DNA of 64,000 nucleotides from Actinomadura macra NBRC 14102 (GTDB taxonomy: Bacteria; Actinomycetota; Actinomycetes; Streptosporangiales; Streptosporangiaceae), in assembly GCF_001552215.1 (NCBI RefSeq), contig NZ_BCQT01000018.1:248001-312000 (forward strand), given 5' to 3'. Position numbers and translations under genes: made by a program. Every line of letters begins with the position of its first letter. Position 1 is the first letter of the stretch. Below the pieces are notes generated by a model. That model was not told the DNA's origin, searched no databases, and was given only the letters and a program-made list of their open reading frames with translations. Positions 51,117 through 60,250 of the stretch are shown piece after piece.

Positions 51117-52766
51117 TCAGCCCAGGCGATGCAGGGCGTCGATGACCCGCTGGCGCTCTGCCGGACGCATGAGCTGGAGGAGATGTGCCGCCTGGTCGGG
51201 GTGGACGAGCAGGATCTCGGCCACCCGCGAAGCGTCCATCCGGTCAAGGACGCCCCCGCGCCGCTCGCGGGGGAGCGCCTGGACGAGGGCCGCGGCGCGC
51301 GGCGGATCCTCGGTCGTCTGATCGAGTAGCGCGGCCGCCCGGCGGGGGCTCATCTGCGCGAGGACGTCCGCCGAGCGCGCCGGTTCCAGGACATCCAGCA
51401 GGGCCATGGCCTGGGCCGGTGCTACGTCGTTCAGCACCCGCGCGGCGTGCCTGGACGGCAGCGCGCACAGGAGCCGGGCCGTCGGCCGATCGTCCGGGCG
51501 CATCGCGGCGAGGATCGGGGCGACGCCCCTGGCCGGGACGAGGGCGAGCAGCCTCGCGGCCCGTTCCGGGGAGAAGCGGCGCAGCACCGCCACCGCCGTC
51601 TCCGGCCGGGTGTGCCCGAGGACCTCCGCCGCGAAGGCGGGACCCAGTGCCACCGCCACCGCCACCGCCTCGTCCGAGCCGGGCTCCAGCCGGTCCAGAA
51701 CCCGGGCCGACGTCCGGGGACCCTGCTCGCGGAGCAGCGCCGCGGCCTCCTTCGGGTTACGCGCGACTATCGCGGCGAACCCGCTCGGCGGACGCTGGGG
51801 CGCCGGAGCCTCCGGCGGGTCACGCCGCCTGGCTTGTCCTGCCCGGGTAGAAGGCTCGCCGGAGCTTGCGCGGGGAGTTCGATGGACAGGGGCGTCCTGC
51901 CGGCCACCGAGGACCCGGGCGAGCATGTCGCGCGCCGTCCTCGCGTCCAGCCGCCGTCCCGGATCCTTGTCGAGCATCTGGACGATCACCGGCGCCAGCC
52001 GGCCCGCCCGCACCATCGGGTCCGGCTGTTCGTGAAGCAGTGCGTAGATCACCTCCGCCTCCTGCTCGCGGGCGAACGGCAGGCGGTGCTCCATCGCCTG
52101 GTACAGAGTGACCCCCAGCGACCACAGATCGACCTCGGCGCCCGAGTCGCGGGTGAACCGCTCCGGCGCGACGTATCCGAGCGTGCCGACCAGGGCGCTG
52201 CGGGTGGTGAGCTGCTGGCCCTCGACCGCGGCGTTGCCGAAGTCGATCAGCCGGACCCGCGGTCCGAGCGGGTCGTCCGGCGCGGTGGCGCGCTCGATCA
52301 GGATGTTCGCCGGCTTGATGTCCCGGTGCACCACCTTCTCGGCGTGCGCGGCGATGAGGGCGTTCAGCACCGCGATCCCGATCTCAGCCACCCGGACCTC
52401 CGACAACGTGTCCGGCCTGCGTTGGATCCACTCCGCCAGCGACTTGCCCTCGATGTACTCCATGACAATCAGGGGGGCGTCCGTGCTCTCGATGAGCTCC
52501 AGGATCCGGACGATGTTCGGGTGCCGGAGCCGCGAGGCGGCACGCGCCTCTCGCAGCACCCTAGAGGGTGAGATCAGCGGCCTGCCGTCCCCTGCCGCCG
52601 GCATGCCCGTGTGCATCTCCTTCACCGCGACGTTGCGCTCCAGGCTGCTGTCCCAAGCAAGCCACACGCTGCCCATGCCGCCCTCGCCGAGCTTGCGCAC
52701 TCGCTCGAACCGGCCGCCGCCGGAATGAACCGCCACCCAGGGAACTCCCACACTGTCGTCGCGCAT
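51117..52766 (-). CDS. Ser/Thr protein kinase fused to MgtE-N-like helical repeats
   Basis: 549 residues. Residues 15-290 are an active-looking Hanks-type kinase: LGEGGMGSVWLAWD (Gly loop), VAVKEM (Lys), VVHRDIKPANIL (catalytic Asp), RLIDFGNAAVEG, VGTLGYVAPERFTRDSGAEVDLWSLGV. A linker of about 50 residues leads to roughly 220 residues of tandem helical repeats (AAALLREQGPRTSARVLDRL, ERAARLLALVPARGVAPILAAM, RRAAALLDQTTEDPPRAAAL) like the MgtE N-domain. No membrane helix is seen, unlike most PknB-type kinases. It starts 7 bases after the DUF4407 stop, so the two are co-transcribed. Confidence 0.85.
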   Translation of the reverse strand: MRDDSVGVPWVAVHSGGGRFERVRKLGEGGMGSVWLAWDSSLERNVAVKEMHTGMPAAGDGRPLISPSRVLREARAASRLRHPNIVRILELIESTDAPLIVMEYIEGKSLAEWIQRRPDTLSEVRVAEIGIAVLNALIAAHAEKVVHRDIKPANILIERATAPDDPLGPRVRLIDFGNAAVEGQQLTTRSALVGTLGYVAPERFTRDSGAEVDLWSLGVTLYQAMEHRLPFAREQEAEVIYALLHEQPDPMVRAGRLAPVIVQMLDKDPGRRLDARTARDMLARVLGGRQDAPVHRTPRASSGEPSTRAGQARRRDPPEAPAPQRPPSGFAAIVARNPKEAAALLREQGPRTSARVLDRLEPGSDEAVAVAVALGPAFAAEVLGHTRPETAVAVLRRFSPERAARLLALVPARGVAPILAAMRPDDRPTARLLCALPSRHAARVLNDVAPAQAMALLDVLEPARSADVLAQMSPRRAAALLDQTTEDPPRAAALVQALPRERRGGVLDRMDASRVAEILLVHPDQAAHLLQLMRPAERQRVIDALHRLG

Positions 52767-52773
52767 GGTCCGC

Positions 52774-54303
52774 TCAGTTGTCGAATTCGAGCAACCGGTC
52801 GGTTCCGTCCTCGGCGTCGAGCCGCGACGTGGACGGCTTGTCCTGTGTCTCGGGCATCGAGAATCTGGTTCTCCCAGGCCGCGGAAGATCCGTGCCAGGG
52901 GCCGGGGTAAGTCCCTCGTTCCTTTCCGCGCGCCCTGGTCCGGGGGACGGGGAAACCTGGTCGAAGTCCGGGTCCTCTTCGCCGTGGCCGTACACGTGAT
53001 TGTCCGGCATGTTGAGCAATTGCTCGGCGTCCCATCGGTGCGGGCTGCCGGGTTCCTCGGGAAGGTCGTCGCTCCACTCCCGGGCCGGATCATCCTGTGG
53101 GAGGCGATGTGTGCCCGTGGACGACGTGCCATTGCCCGCGGGTTCCGCGGGGATTCCCCAGAGTTCGCGAATGGCCTCGTCCATCTTGCCCTCCTTCGCG
53201 CCGGGGGAATTGTGGATCAAGAGTGTGGCGTGTGCGAGGTCCTCGTTCTCCTGCACTTTGATGAGCTTGTCGTAGGTGCTCTCCGGCAGGAACAGCATCA
53301 GCATTTTGACCAGCACGGGCAGTATCTCGATCACGGTGAACAGCAGGATCAGCGCGCGGTGTGCCGTCCGCATGGAGCCGTCCTGGCTGGAGAGGTGGTC
53401 GAGCGCCTTGATCCTGATGAGCAGGCCATTGGAGCTCTGCTGCTTCGCCGTGAAGGACTTCTGCAGCGCCTCCTGGCGGACCATCTGCTCGTCCAGCCTC
53501 TTGCGCACTCCCGGCAGAGCCGTCCGGGCGTCGGCGACGCGCTGGGCGCGGCTCTTATCGTCGTTCGAGGCGAGGCGCTGTTTGCGGTCCTCGATCTGGC
53601 CGTTGAGCGTGGTGACCTGCCGCTGGGCGGAGTCGTAGGCCTTCTTGGCCGCCACTGCGAGCGGCCCGTTCCCCTTCGGCTTGCAGGGACCATAGAGCTG
53701 GCACTGTAGCTTCTTGTACGCGGCGTCGCTGCCGGCCTGCGCCTGCTTGAGCTGGGACTGCAACCCGATGATCACGGGGTCGTCGCCGGGGTTGCGCGGC
53801 GCGTCCCCACCGGTCGCGACGATCCGCTCCAGGCCGTCGCGCTGGGCCGTGAGATCGGCGATCGCCTTGCCCAGGTCCCCGTTCTTCTGGCGCTCCTGGA
53901 AGGTGTCGGCGTCGGCCTGATGGATCTTGGCGATCTCCGCCGCGATCTCCGGCTCGAAGATGCGCAGGACGATCGGCGTGGAGATCACCAGGCCGAACAG
54001 CACGGCCAGCGCCAGGCGGGGGGCGGCGGTCAGCAGGTTCTGTCGGCGTGAGCCGCGCTGGATGGAACTGACCAGCCAGCGGTCCAGCATGATGATCCCG
54101 AGCGCCCAGGCCAGCCCGAAGGCCACCGCCAGTGGCGTCGCCACCTGCACCGCGCTTTGCAGCGCGAACGCCATGGCCACCCCGGCGATCGAGCCGGTGA
54201 TCGCTATGGCGCTGCCGACACCGACGTATTTCGGCTTGTCGCCCGGACTCAATTCGAGGACTTCCTCGCGGGCACCGGAAAGCCACACTAGAACGTTCTT
54301 CAT
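52774..54303 (-). CDS. DUF4407 membrane protein with coiled coil and acidic tail
   Basis: 509 residues. Two N-terminal helix regions (SAIAITGSIAGVAMAFAL, LAVAFGLAWALGIIMLDRWLV) precede a third (LALAVLFGLVISTPIVLRIFEPEI). A long coiled coil follows from about 130 to 300 (AAEIAKIHQADADTFQERQ, TTLNGQIEDRKQRL). A last helix (ALILLFTVIEILPVLVKMLMLFLPES) is followed by about 140 polar, Pro/Glu-rich cytoplasmic residues. The LDRWLVSSIQRGSR segment is typical of DUF4407. The function is unknown. AGGGGGAG precedes ATG 54303. It is co-transcribed with the kinase, which may phosphorylate its tail. Confidence 0.82.
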   Translation of the reverse strand: MKNVLVWLSGAREEVLELSPGDKPKYVGVGSAIAITGSIAGVAMAFALQSAVQVATPLAVAFGLAWALGIIMLDRWLVSSIQRGSRRQNLLTAAPRLALAVLFGLVISTPIVLRIFEPEIAAEIAKIHQADADTFQERQKNGDLGKAIADLTAQRDGLERIVATGGDAPRNPGDDPVIIGLQSQLKQAQAGSDAAYKKLQCQLYGPCKPKGNGPLAVAAKKAYDSAQRQVTTLNGQIEDRKQRLASNDDKSRAQRVADARTALPGVRKRLDEQMVRQEALQKSFTAKQQSSNGLLIRIKALDHLSSQDGSMRTAHRALILLFTVIEILPVLVKMLMLFLPESTYDKLIKVQENEDLAHATLLIHNSPGAKEGKMDEAIRELWGIPAEPAGNGTSSTGTHRLPQDDPAREWSDDLPEEPGSPHRWDAEQLLNMPDNHVYGHGEEDPDFDQVSPSPGPGRAERNEGLTPAPGTDLPRPGRTRFSMPETQDKPSTSRLDAEDGTDRLLEFDN

Positions 54304-54741
54304 ATAGCTCCCCCTTGCTGCCGCCACCGGGCAGGTGTGACCCGTGTCGATCTCCCGTGCCCCCGTCGGCGCCGGTTCCTGGAGAGGGTACGCCCCATGA
54401 ACCTCGCTGATATAGGTAGATGTGCGCATTGAGGCGATCAATCGCTTGAATCTACAGATCTAGCAGTACCTCATAACGTCAGCTGGAGCCCGTTCCGGCG
54501 AAGGGACGCTGCTGACCGGTTCCGGTCAAAGGTCGGTGTGACCCGCTTTTGCATACAGCGGACCGGGCGTGTCTACTATGCCGGAGAAGGGGGCCGACAT
54601 CGCGGAGGCTGTCGGGTCAAGGAGTTTGATCAAGCGGGGAAGTCGATATTCGCGGGGGCGCGCGAGCCTGTATGAAAAGATCACGGTTCTCCATCCCAGT
54701 CGGCGCCGAGCGAATGATGTGGGATGTGAGGAAAAGCCTCT
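54304..54741. promoter_or_regulatory. Divergent intergenic region of the kinase/GTPase locus
   Basis: 438 bp between the DUF4407 and zinc-ribbon genes. It is richer in A/T than the genes on either side and should hold both promoters. An inverted repeat, GCGATCAATCGC, is at 54434-54445. Short open frames here lack good start signals, and I do not call any. Confidence 0.4.
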
Positions 54742-56565
54742 ATGTCGCACCGTGAGATAGACTATGTGAAGTGTCCGGTTTGTTTTGTGTTGAGCGACAC
54801 GAACGGGACGTGTGCGTGCGGATGGCCGTCGTCGCCACCGGCCGCGGCGGACGACGAGCCACCCGGCGGCCCCGGAGCGGTGCCGGACGAGGGGGAGCGG
54901 CTCCGCTCCGCCCAGCGCGCTTTCGACGCCGTCGCCGCCGCTCGGATGTCACCGGCCGACGGCAGCGACCTTCCCTTCATCCGAGGTGGCCGGCCCAGCA
55001 CGGCGGAATGGGCCGAGGCGCTGCGCCGGGCCGAGACCGGGGGCGAGCCGGTCGAGCGCTTCCGCGCCCGCATCCAGCGGGCCATCACCGAGCTGTCCGA
55101 CCGGGGCCGCCTGACGATCGTCGAGGCCGGCGAGTCCGGGATCGTCGTCACCGTCGTCGACCTGGACGGGTTCGGTCTGCCCCGTCCACGTCCGCGGCCG
55201 GCCGTCCCCTGGACCACGCTGGTGCCGGCACTCGCCACCGGCTCCCTCCAGGAGCTGCGGTTCCGGCTGGCCGGCGGTCTCGGTGGCGTCGACCAGGGCC
55301 GGCTATGGACAGAGCTGCACCGGAATCTGGAGGATCAGGTTCCGCTACCAGACGGGTACCGGCTTGAGTTCGTCTGCACCGCGCCGGGCTGGCCCGTACC
55401 GGAAAGGGCGTTGGCCGATCTCGCCGGGTTCGTGAACGGTCCCGGGCAGAACCCACCGGAGGCATGGACGGCACCGGATTCACACGATCCGCGGTGGACG
55501 CCCTTCCGCCTCACCGGAGTCGACGTCGCCGCCGCCGTCGACGACGCGGTGGCGGCCCTTCCGCTCCGCGCCACCCTGGAGCTGGTGGTCGCGGAGGTCG
55601 AGCCCCGGTCCGGCAAGGTCCTGCCGGCCGGCGCACAGCTCTTCGCCGCGGGCGACGAGGTCGGTACCGAACGCGCAGTGCACCTGCGCTGCGTCCATCC
55701 GCACGATGAGGGGACCGTCCTCGCCGTCATGACATGGCGGGACGATGGGCCCCGCGTGCTGTTCACCGGTGTCGTGCGGCTCCCCGCCGGCCAGCACCGG
55801 ATACGCGCCGTCCTGGCCGGAGCGGGGCAGGTCAAGTTCATCGAGCCGGGCGGGGTCGTGCCCGACCGCCGATCCTGGTCGGAGCTGATGGCGACGCTGC
55901 CCGACCGGCTCGTCCCGGAGGTCACCGAACTCGACGTCGTCTGCGTGATCGACCTCTGCGGTGGCGGATTCGAATCCCGCCGCAGGCTGGCGAGCGAGTT
56001 CGTCAGGCTGGCCAAGCGTCGATTCCCCCGCCCCGAGCAGCTCCGCGTCGCGGTCATCGGCTACGGCCGGCACGACTTTCGGCTCGGGAAGGAGCGCTCC
56101 GGTGTCCTCGGGGGCGCTTGGCTCGCCCCCGCCGCGGTGGCGCTGGACACGCTGGCGGGGCTCCGCTCCGTCCGGCCCGACCGGGTGCCCGGTGCTCCCC
56201 TTGAGGACGCCCTCCACCTGGTGGCACAGGGGGTCGCGAAGATCCCGCCCAGACGAAGGGTGGTCACGCTGTTCTTCGGCGACCGTCCGCCACATCCCTC
56301 ACGAGACGACGCGGATGGTCTGCTCCCGTGCCCGGGCAGGATCGACTGGCGGAAACAACTGCAGCGGATCGAGCAGCATCCGGGCCTGACGAGCGCCGTC
56401 GTCCTGGACTCCTCCGAGAGTCTCGGCTCCGCGTGGCGCCGGCTCGGCCGAACGGCGCTGTTGCGCCTGGACCAGGCGGACGCCGGGCAGCTGGCCGCCG
56501 CCACGCACGTCATCGTGCCCGACTCTGGCCGGCTCGTCTTCCCGATGCTGGATACCGAGAACTGA
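54742..56565 (+). CDS. Zinc-ribbon protein with vWA-like domain, first gene of GTPase system
   Basis: 607 residues. The N-terminus has a zinc ribbon (KCPVC ... GTCACG). A variable linker and an alpha/beta middle region (LQELRFRLAGGL, LPLRATLELVVAEVEPRSGK) follow. At about 395 a vWA-like domain begins: ELDVVCVIDLCGGGFESRRRLASEFVRLAKRRF, where the metal-binding DxSxS motif is degenerate, then RVVTLFFGDRPPHP and SAVVLDSSESLG. It may sense or scaffold. It is followed after 8 bases by the GTPase gene. I do not recognise a named family for the whole chain. Confidence 0.75.
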   Translation: MSHREIDYVKCPVCFVLSDTNGTCACGWPSSPPAAADDEPPGGPGAVPDEGERLRSAQRAFDAVAAARMSPADGSDLPFIRGGRPSTAEWAEALRRAETGGEPVERFRARIQRAITELSDRGRLTIVEAGESGIVVTVVDLDGFGLPRPRPRPAVPWTTLVPALATGSLQELRFRLAGGLGGVDQGRLWTELHRNLEDQVPLPDGYRLEFVCTAPGWPVPERALADLAGFVNGPGQNPPEAWTAPDSHDPRWTPFRLTGVDVAAAVDDAVAALPLRATLELVVAEVEPRSGKVLPAGAQLFAAGDEVGTERAVHLRCVHPHDEGTVLAVMTWRDDGPRVLFTGVVRLPAGQHRIRAVLAGAGQVKFIEPGGVVPDRRSWSELMATLPDRLVPEVTELDVVCVIDLCGGGFESRRRLASEFVRLAKRRFPRPEQLRVAVIGYGRHDFRLGKERSGVLGGAWLAPAAVALDTLAGLRSVRPDRVPGAPLEDALHLVAQGVAKIPPRRRVVTLFFGDRPPHPSRDDADGLLPCPGRIDWRKQLQRIEQHPGLTSAVVLDSSESLGSAWRRLGRTALLRLDQADAGQLAAATHVIVPDSGRLVFPMLDTEN

Positions 56566-56573
56566 GGTGAACC

Positions 56574-57596
56574 ATGAAGCTGGGTTCGACGAATGAGCGG
56601 CCCGTCCCCGAGACGAAGATGGCCAAGATTGGGCTGTGGGGCGCCTCGGGCAGCGGCAAGACCTCTTATCTGGCCGCGCTCTACGTCGCGGTCACCCAGA
56701 GTAGGAAGTGGAACATCGGAGGGGTCGATCAGGAGTCGGTGGACTTTCTGACCGAGAAGACTGACACACTCACCCAGCAGCGCCGCTTTCCTCGCAAGAC
56801 CGAGGGCATCCAGAATTTGAGCTGGACGGTCATGGGGGAGACGGAGCAGGTCGTCGGCAGTCGCTGGCGGAAACGTGTCGAGTCCGTTCCGCTCTATTTC
56901 CAGCTCGACATGCTCGACGCCGCGGGCACCCTCTTCAAGGGGACGACCGAGGACGACGCGACGGACGGAGAGATCGACCTGGAGTTCAACGACTCCAGTG
57001 GCGGCGCCGGTAGCGACCCGGAGGAACTCATCGACCAGCTGACGAGCTGTGACGGCATCGTCTACCTGTTCGATCCGGTCCGCGAGAACAAGGAGGGCGA
57101 CGAGTTTCAGCATTTCCAGTGGGCGCTGCAGAACATCGTGCACCGCGCGTCCGGCGAGGGGAAACTCAATGGCAGATATCTGCCGCACTTTCTCGCGGTC
57201 TGCATCACCAAGTTGGACGACCCGAAGGTGTTCCACACCGCGTACAAGCGAAGTTACCTCACGGCCGACCCGAGCGATCCGCACCTTTTTCCGCGAGTGC
57301 GGGAGGACAAGGCCGAGGCGCTCTTCCGGGAGCTGGGAAACCTTTCTCCGACCCGGAGTGCGCTCATGGTACATGACGCGATCAACGCCGCGTTCGACGC
57401 CGAACGGGTACGCTACTTCGCCACCTCGTCCGTCGGTTTCTACCTTGCTCGGACGGCCACCCGCTTTCGTGCCGCCAACTTCCAGAACGTCGTCCCGCAT
57501 CCGACGCAGGACAGCGAGTACACCATCCGCGGGGACATTCACCCGATCAATGTGCTGGAGCCGCTCTTGTGGCTAGGCGAGAAGACACGGCGATAG
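56574..57596 (+). CDS. P-loop GTPase of the conflict-system type (DO-GTPase-like)
   Basis: 340 residues. The P-loop is GLWGASGSGKTSYLAAL, with LYFQLDMLDAAG in the position of the switch-II region and ITKLDD as the guanine-specificity motif (NKxD-like). LTSCDGIVYLFDPVREN is the usual strand and helix before it. These features fit the GTPases that occur with GAP1-type proteins in predicted bacterial conflict systems. It should be a nucleotide switch for the products of the next two genes. GAGGTGAACC precedes the ATG, and the next gene starts 11 bases after the stop. Confidence 0.8.
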   Translation: MKLGSTNERPVPETKMAKIGLWGASGSGKTSYLAALYVAVTQSRKWNIGGVDQESVDFLTEKTDTLTQQRRFPRKTEGIQNLSWTVMGETEQVVGSRWRKRVESVPLYFQLDMLDAAGTLFKGTTEDDATDGEIDLEFNDSSGGAGSDPEELIDQLTSCDGIVYLFDPVRENKEGDEFQHFQWALQNIVHRASGEGKLNGRYLPHFLAVCITKLDDPKVFHTAYKRSYLTADPSDPHLFPRVREDKAEALFRELGNLSPTRSALMVHDAINAAFDAERVRYFATSSVGFYLARTATRFRAANFQNVVPHPTQDSEYTIRGDIHPINVLEPLLWLGEKTRR

Positions 57597-57607
57597 GCGA
57601 GTGCCCG

Positions 57608-60250
57608 ATGGTCACGATCGCGATGGAATGGGCGCTGTGGAGCGAGCGACCAGGGGCGAGGGCTGACTACACCGTCCTGTCGTGCAGCAAGGGGCAGCTT
57701 CGCCCGGGCCACTTCAAGAAGATCATCACACGCTTCTCCCCGGGCACGGCCGAGGTGCAGGGAGGCTTGCCCAGGGTGACCATCATCACCGTTGACGTCG
57801 CGCAAGAGCCGCATATCGGCATGGCGATTCAGGATCGGTCAGACCAGCACGATGGGACCGGAAGGAGAATCGCGCCGACCCGCTTCTTTCTTATGCCCTA
57901 CAAAGCATTGGAAGGGAATCCGGTTTCCTACTACGATCTCTACTTGTCGTTGCACTCGGTCCCCCTGCCCGAGGCGGGGGAAAGCTCCCTGCTGCAGATC
58001 GAGGTTCCGGATTTCGATGCCTCGACTGTCGCCGAGGACATCACGCTGCTGGGTGCCGATCCCACTTTCGCCGCCGCCCACCTTCTCCACAATGAACGGC
58101 TCTGCGTCACGGGAGCCGAGCAGGCGACGACCGAGATGCGGCTGCGGTATCTCGACGCCGCCGTCTCGCTCCTGCCCTACGGCCATCGCGCCAAGATCAC
58201 CGCGACGACATGGGCCAACGGCGCCACCCGCCACCTCCTCCGGATGTTCTTCTCCCGGCGCGCCAATGACTCCGGCACGGTGGAAGTGCCGTGGGACGGG
58301 TCCGCCGCGGAACCTCCCGCGGGCGGCTTCGCCGGCCGGCTGAACGACATACTCGCCCGCTACCAGCCCGTGCAGGTGATCGGCCAGCTGGCCCTGCGCA
58401 CGCACCCGCGAACATTCGAGGACGCCCCCGCGGCGGCCGAGACTCTGGCCTCGATCGAGGAACGGCTCCGCCGCGACCACGCCCTCCTGTACGGCGATCC
58501 CACCACGGCGGAATTGCGCAAATGGCTCGACGCGGAGGACCTCGTCGAGGACGAGGCGTCGAGCATCCTCGCGAAGCTGCTTCCGAAGGCCCAGGGCAAG
58601 GACATCGAGCCCATCGCGCGGTGGCTGCCGATCGTCGCCGCGGGAGATCTGACGCCATGGCGGGGTGTACTGCTCGCCCTCTCCAAAAGGCTGCTGTGGA
58701 GGGAGGGGGCACGGCTGGCGGAACTGCTTCGGGCCCTGCGCGACGAACGGGAGATCGACGCGTTCCTCGCGGACCTGATCGCGACCCGACCGGAAGAGAC
58801 CACGCAGGTCACGCGCGGGCTGGGTGCCATCGCACAGTTGCTCATGGGGCAGGTCGTGCCCGACCCGGGAGCCTATCCCCGCACCCAGGCGGCACTGACG
58901 GGCGATGGCGCCATCGCACTCGCCCTGATCGACGCCCTCCTTGCCGACGGACCGGCGAGCGCGGCGAGCGCGGGGATCGGCTGGGCCTTCGATCGGCTGC
59001 CCGATGTGCTGATCGCCCCCACCGAACTGCTCTTCAGAGTCCCGTCCGATGAGCCTTTCACCCTGGCACTCATGGAGGACATCGCTCATTGCGGCGCCAG
59101 CTGCGTGTCCATGATGCTGAATATCGCTTGTTGGAAGGGCAAACTCGATCTCGTCGCCGAGGGGTTCATGGATTGGCTGGTCTCCCGCGAAGGCTGCCCT
59201 TCGCCTGGTGGCGGCTACTGGGGCAACGTGCTGTCCGCGCTCATTCCCGATGACCATTCCGTCCTGGCCATGATCGACGTTGCGCTTCTCGCGACCAGCC
59301 ATCGTCCCCGCTGGATGATGGAGATACCGCGAGAGAACTGGCGGGATTACCAGGACTCGTTTGCCGCCCATTGGTCTCGTCCCTGGTCGAATCGGCCCCA
59401 GATGATTGTCGAGTTGGCCGGTCACCTGCGCAACCAGTCGTGGCATGATGTACCCGGCCGAGCGACGCAGATCATCAGCTTGCTTCCCGCTGTGCATCTG
59501 CATGAGCAGCCGACGGTGCAGAACGCCCTGATCGAGAGTCTCTCCAACGCCTACGACCTCTCGCCCGACGCCGACGCCGAAATGTGGCTGGAGACCATGG
59601 GAGGGCGTCGGACAAGCGCAAAGCGCCCCGTGCCCGCGCAACAGCCCCAGCCCCAGCCGTTGACGGTCTCGGAAGATCCGCCGCGTCCGACTCCGTACGA
59701 GCATCGGCAAGCGGTACGGAGAGCCGCCGAGTCCCTCATCGAACGCATCGTCGCGGCTGCCCTCCGCGGCGATAATTCAACCCATTTCTACGCCCATCTG
59801 AGCGAGCACAAGTTGCTGACTGATGCCGAGGTCGCGGTGGAGATCGTGGCCTCGCTCACCGGGGCGATCGGTCAGCGTGTGTCGCTGAACACCGGCTACA
59901 ACTGGACGAACAATCTCATCGGGGCACTCTGCCAGCAGAAGTTCGGTGCGGAACTCGCCGAAGAATTTAAGACGCTGTATCTGAAATTCATACTTGAGGT
60001 CATGTCCGATCAGATCAGACAGCTTCAGATCTTCAGTGCCTCCGCTGCGGACTTCTTCAATGACAGGGAGAACGCCGGAAGGGTCAGGAACACGGCCGAA
60101 GTGCTTCTCCAGGTGGTCGGTGACAAGGGGAAGGCGCCGAGGCGCCGGGCGCGTCGAGGCCGGGACAAGCCGAAGGCGGACGGTCAACAGCCCGCGCCTC
60201 CGGCAACGCTGGACGAGGCTGCCTCCGCGGAGCTGGGCGCGGTGGAATGA
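57608..60250 (+). CDS. GAP1-like GTPase-associated protein, paralogue A
   Basis: 880 residues. The N-terminal domain (EWALWSERPGARADYTVLSCSKGQLRPGHFKKIITRFSPGT, LPRVTIITVDV, then LRYLDAAVSLLPYGHRAKITATTWANGATRHLLRMFF) is shared with the next gene. The remainder is a long helical middle without motifs, ending in a Pro/Gln linker (about 680), a helical domain (YEHRQAVRRAAESLIERIVAAALRG) and a basic tail (RRRARRGRDKPKA). I assign it to the GTPase-associated protein 1 type by these features from memory; an HMM search is needed. The ATG at 57608 is preferred to GTG 57569, which lies inside the GTPase gene. Confidence 0.7.
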   Translation: MVTIAMEWALWSERPGARADYTVLSCSKGQLRPGHFKKIITRFSPGTAEVQGGLPRVTIITVDVAQEPHIGMAIQDRSDQHDGTGRRIAPTRFFLMPYKALEGNPVSYYDLYLSLHSVPLPEAGESSLLQIEVPDFDASTVAEDITLLGADPTFAAAHLLHNERLCVTGAEQATTEMRLRYLDAAVSLLPYGHRAKITATTWANGATRHLLRMFFSRRANDSGTVEVPWDGSAAEPPAGGFAGRLNDILARYQPVQVIGQLALRTHPRTFEDAPAAAETLASIEERLRRDHALLYGDPTTAELRKWLDAEDLVEDEASSILAKLLPKAQGKDIEPIARWLPIVAAGDLTPWRGVLLALSKRLLWREGARLAELLRALRDEREIDAFLADLIATRPEETTQVTRGLGAIAQLLMGQVVPDPGAYPRTQAALTGDGAIALALIDALLADGPASAASAGIGWAFDRLPDVLIAPTELLFRVPSDEPFTLALMEDIAHCGASCVSMMLNIACWKGKLDLVAEGFMDWLVSREGCPSPGGGYWGNVLSALIPDDHSVLAMIDVALLATSHRPRWMMEIPRENWRDYQDSFAAHWSRPWSNRPQMIVELAGHLRNQSWHDVPGRATQIISLLPAVHLHEQPTVQNALIESLSNAYDLSPDADAEMWLETMGGRRTSAKRPVPAQQPQPQPLTVSEDPPRPTPYEHRQAVRRAAESLIERIVAAALRGDNSTHFYAHLSEHKLLTDAEVAVEIVASLTGAIGQRVSLNTGYNWTNNLIGALCQQKFGAELAEEFKTLYLKFILEVMSDQIRQLQIFSASAADFFNDRENAGRVRNTAEVLLQVVGDKGKAPRRRARRGRDKPKADGQQPAPPATLDEAASAELGAVE

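Noticed and set aside
54569..54760. A 63-residue plus-strand frame in the divergent promoter region
   Set aside because: It has no ribosome-binding site, runs into the zinc-ribbon gene in another frame and shows poor codon bias.
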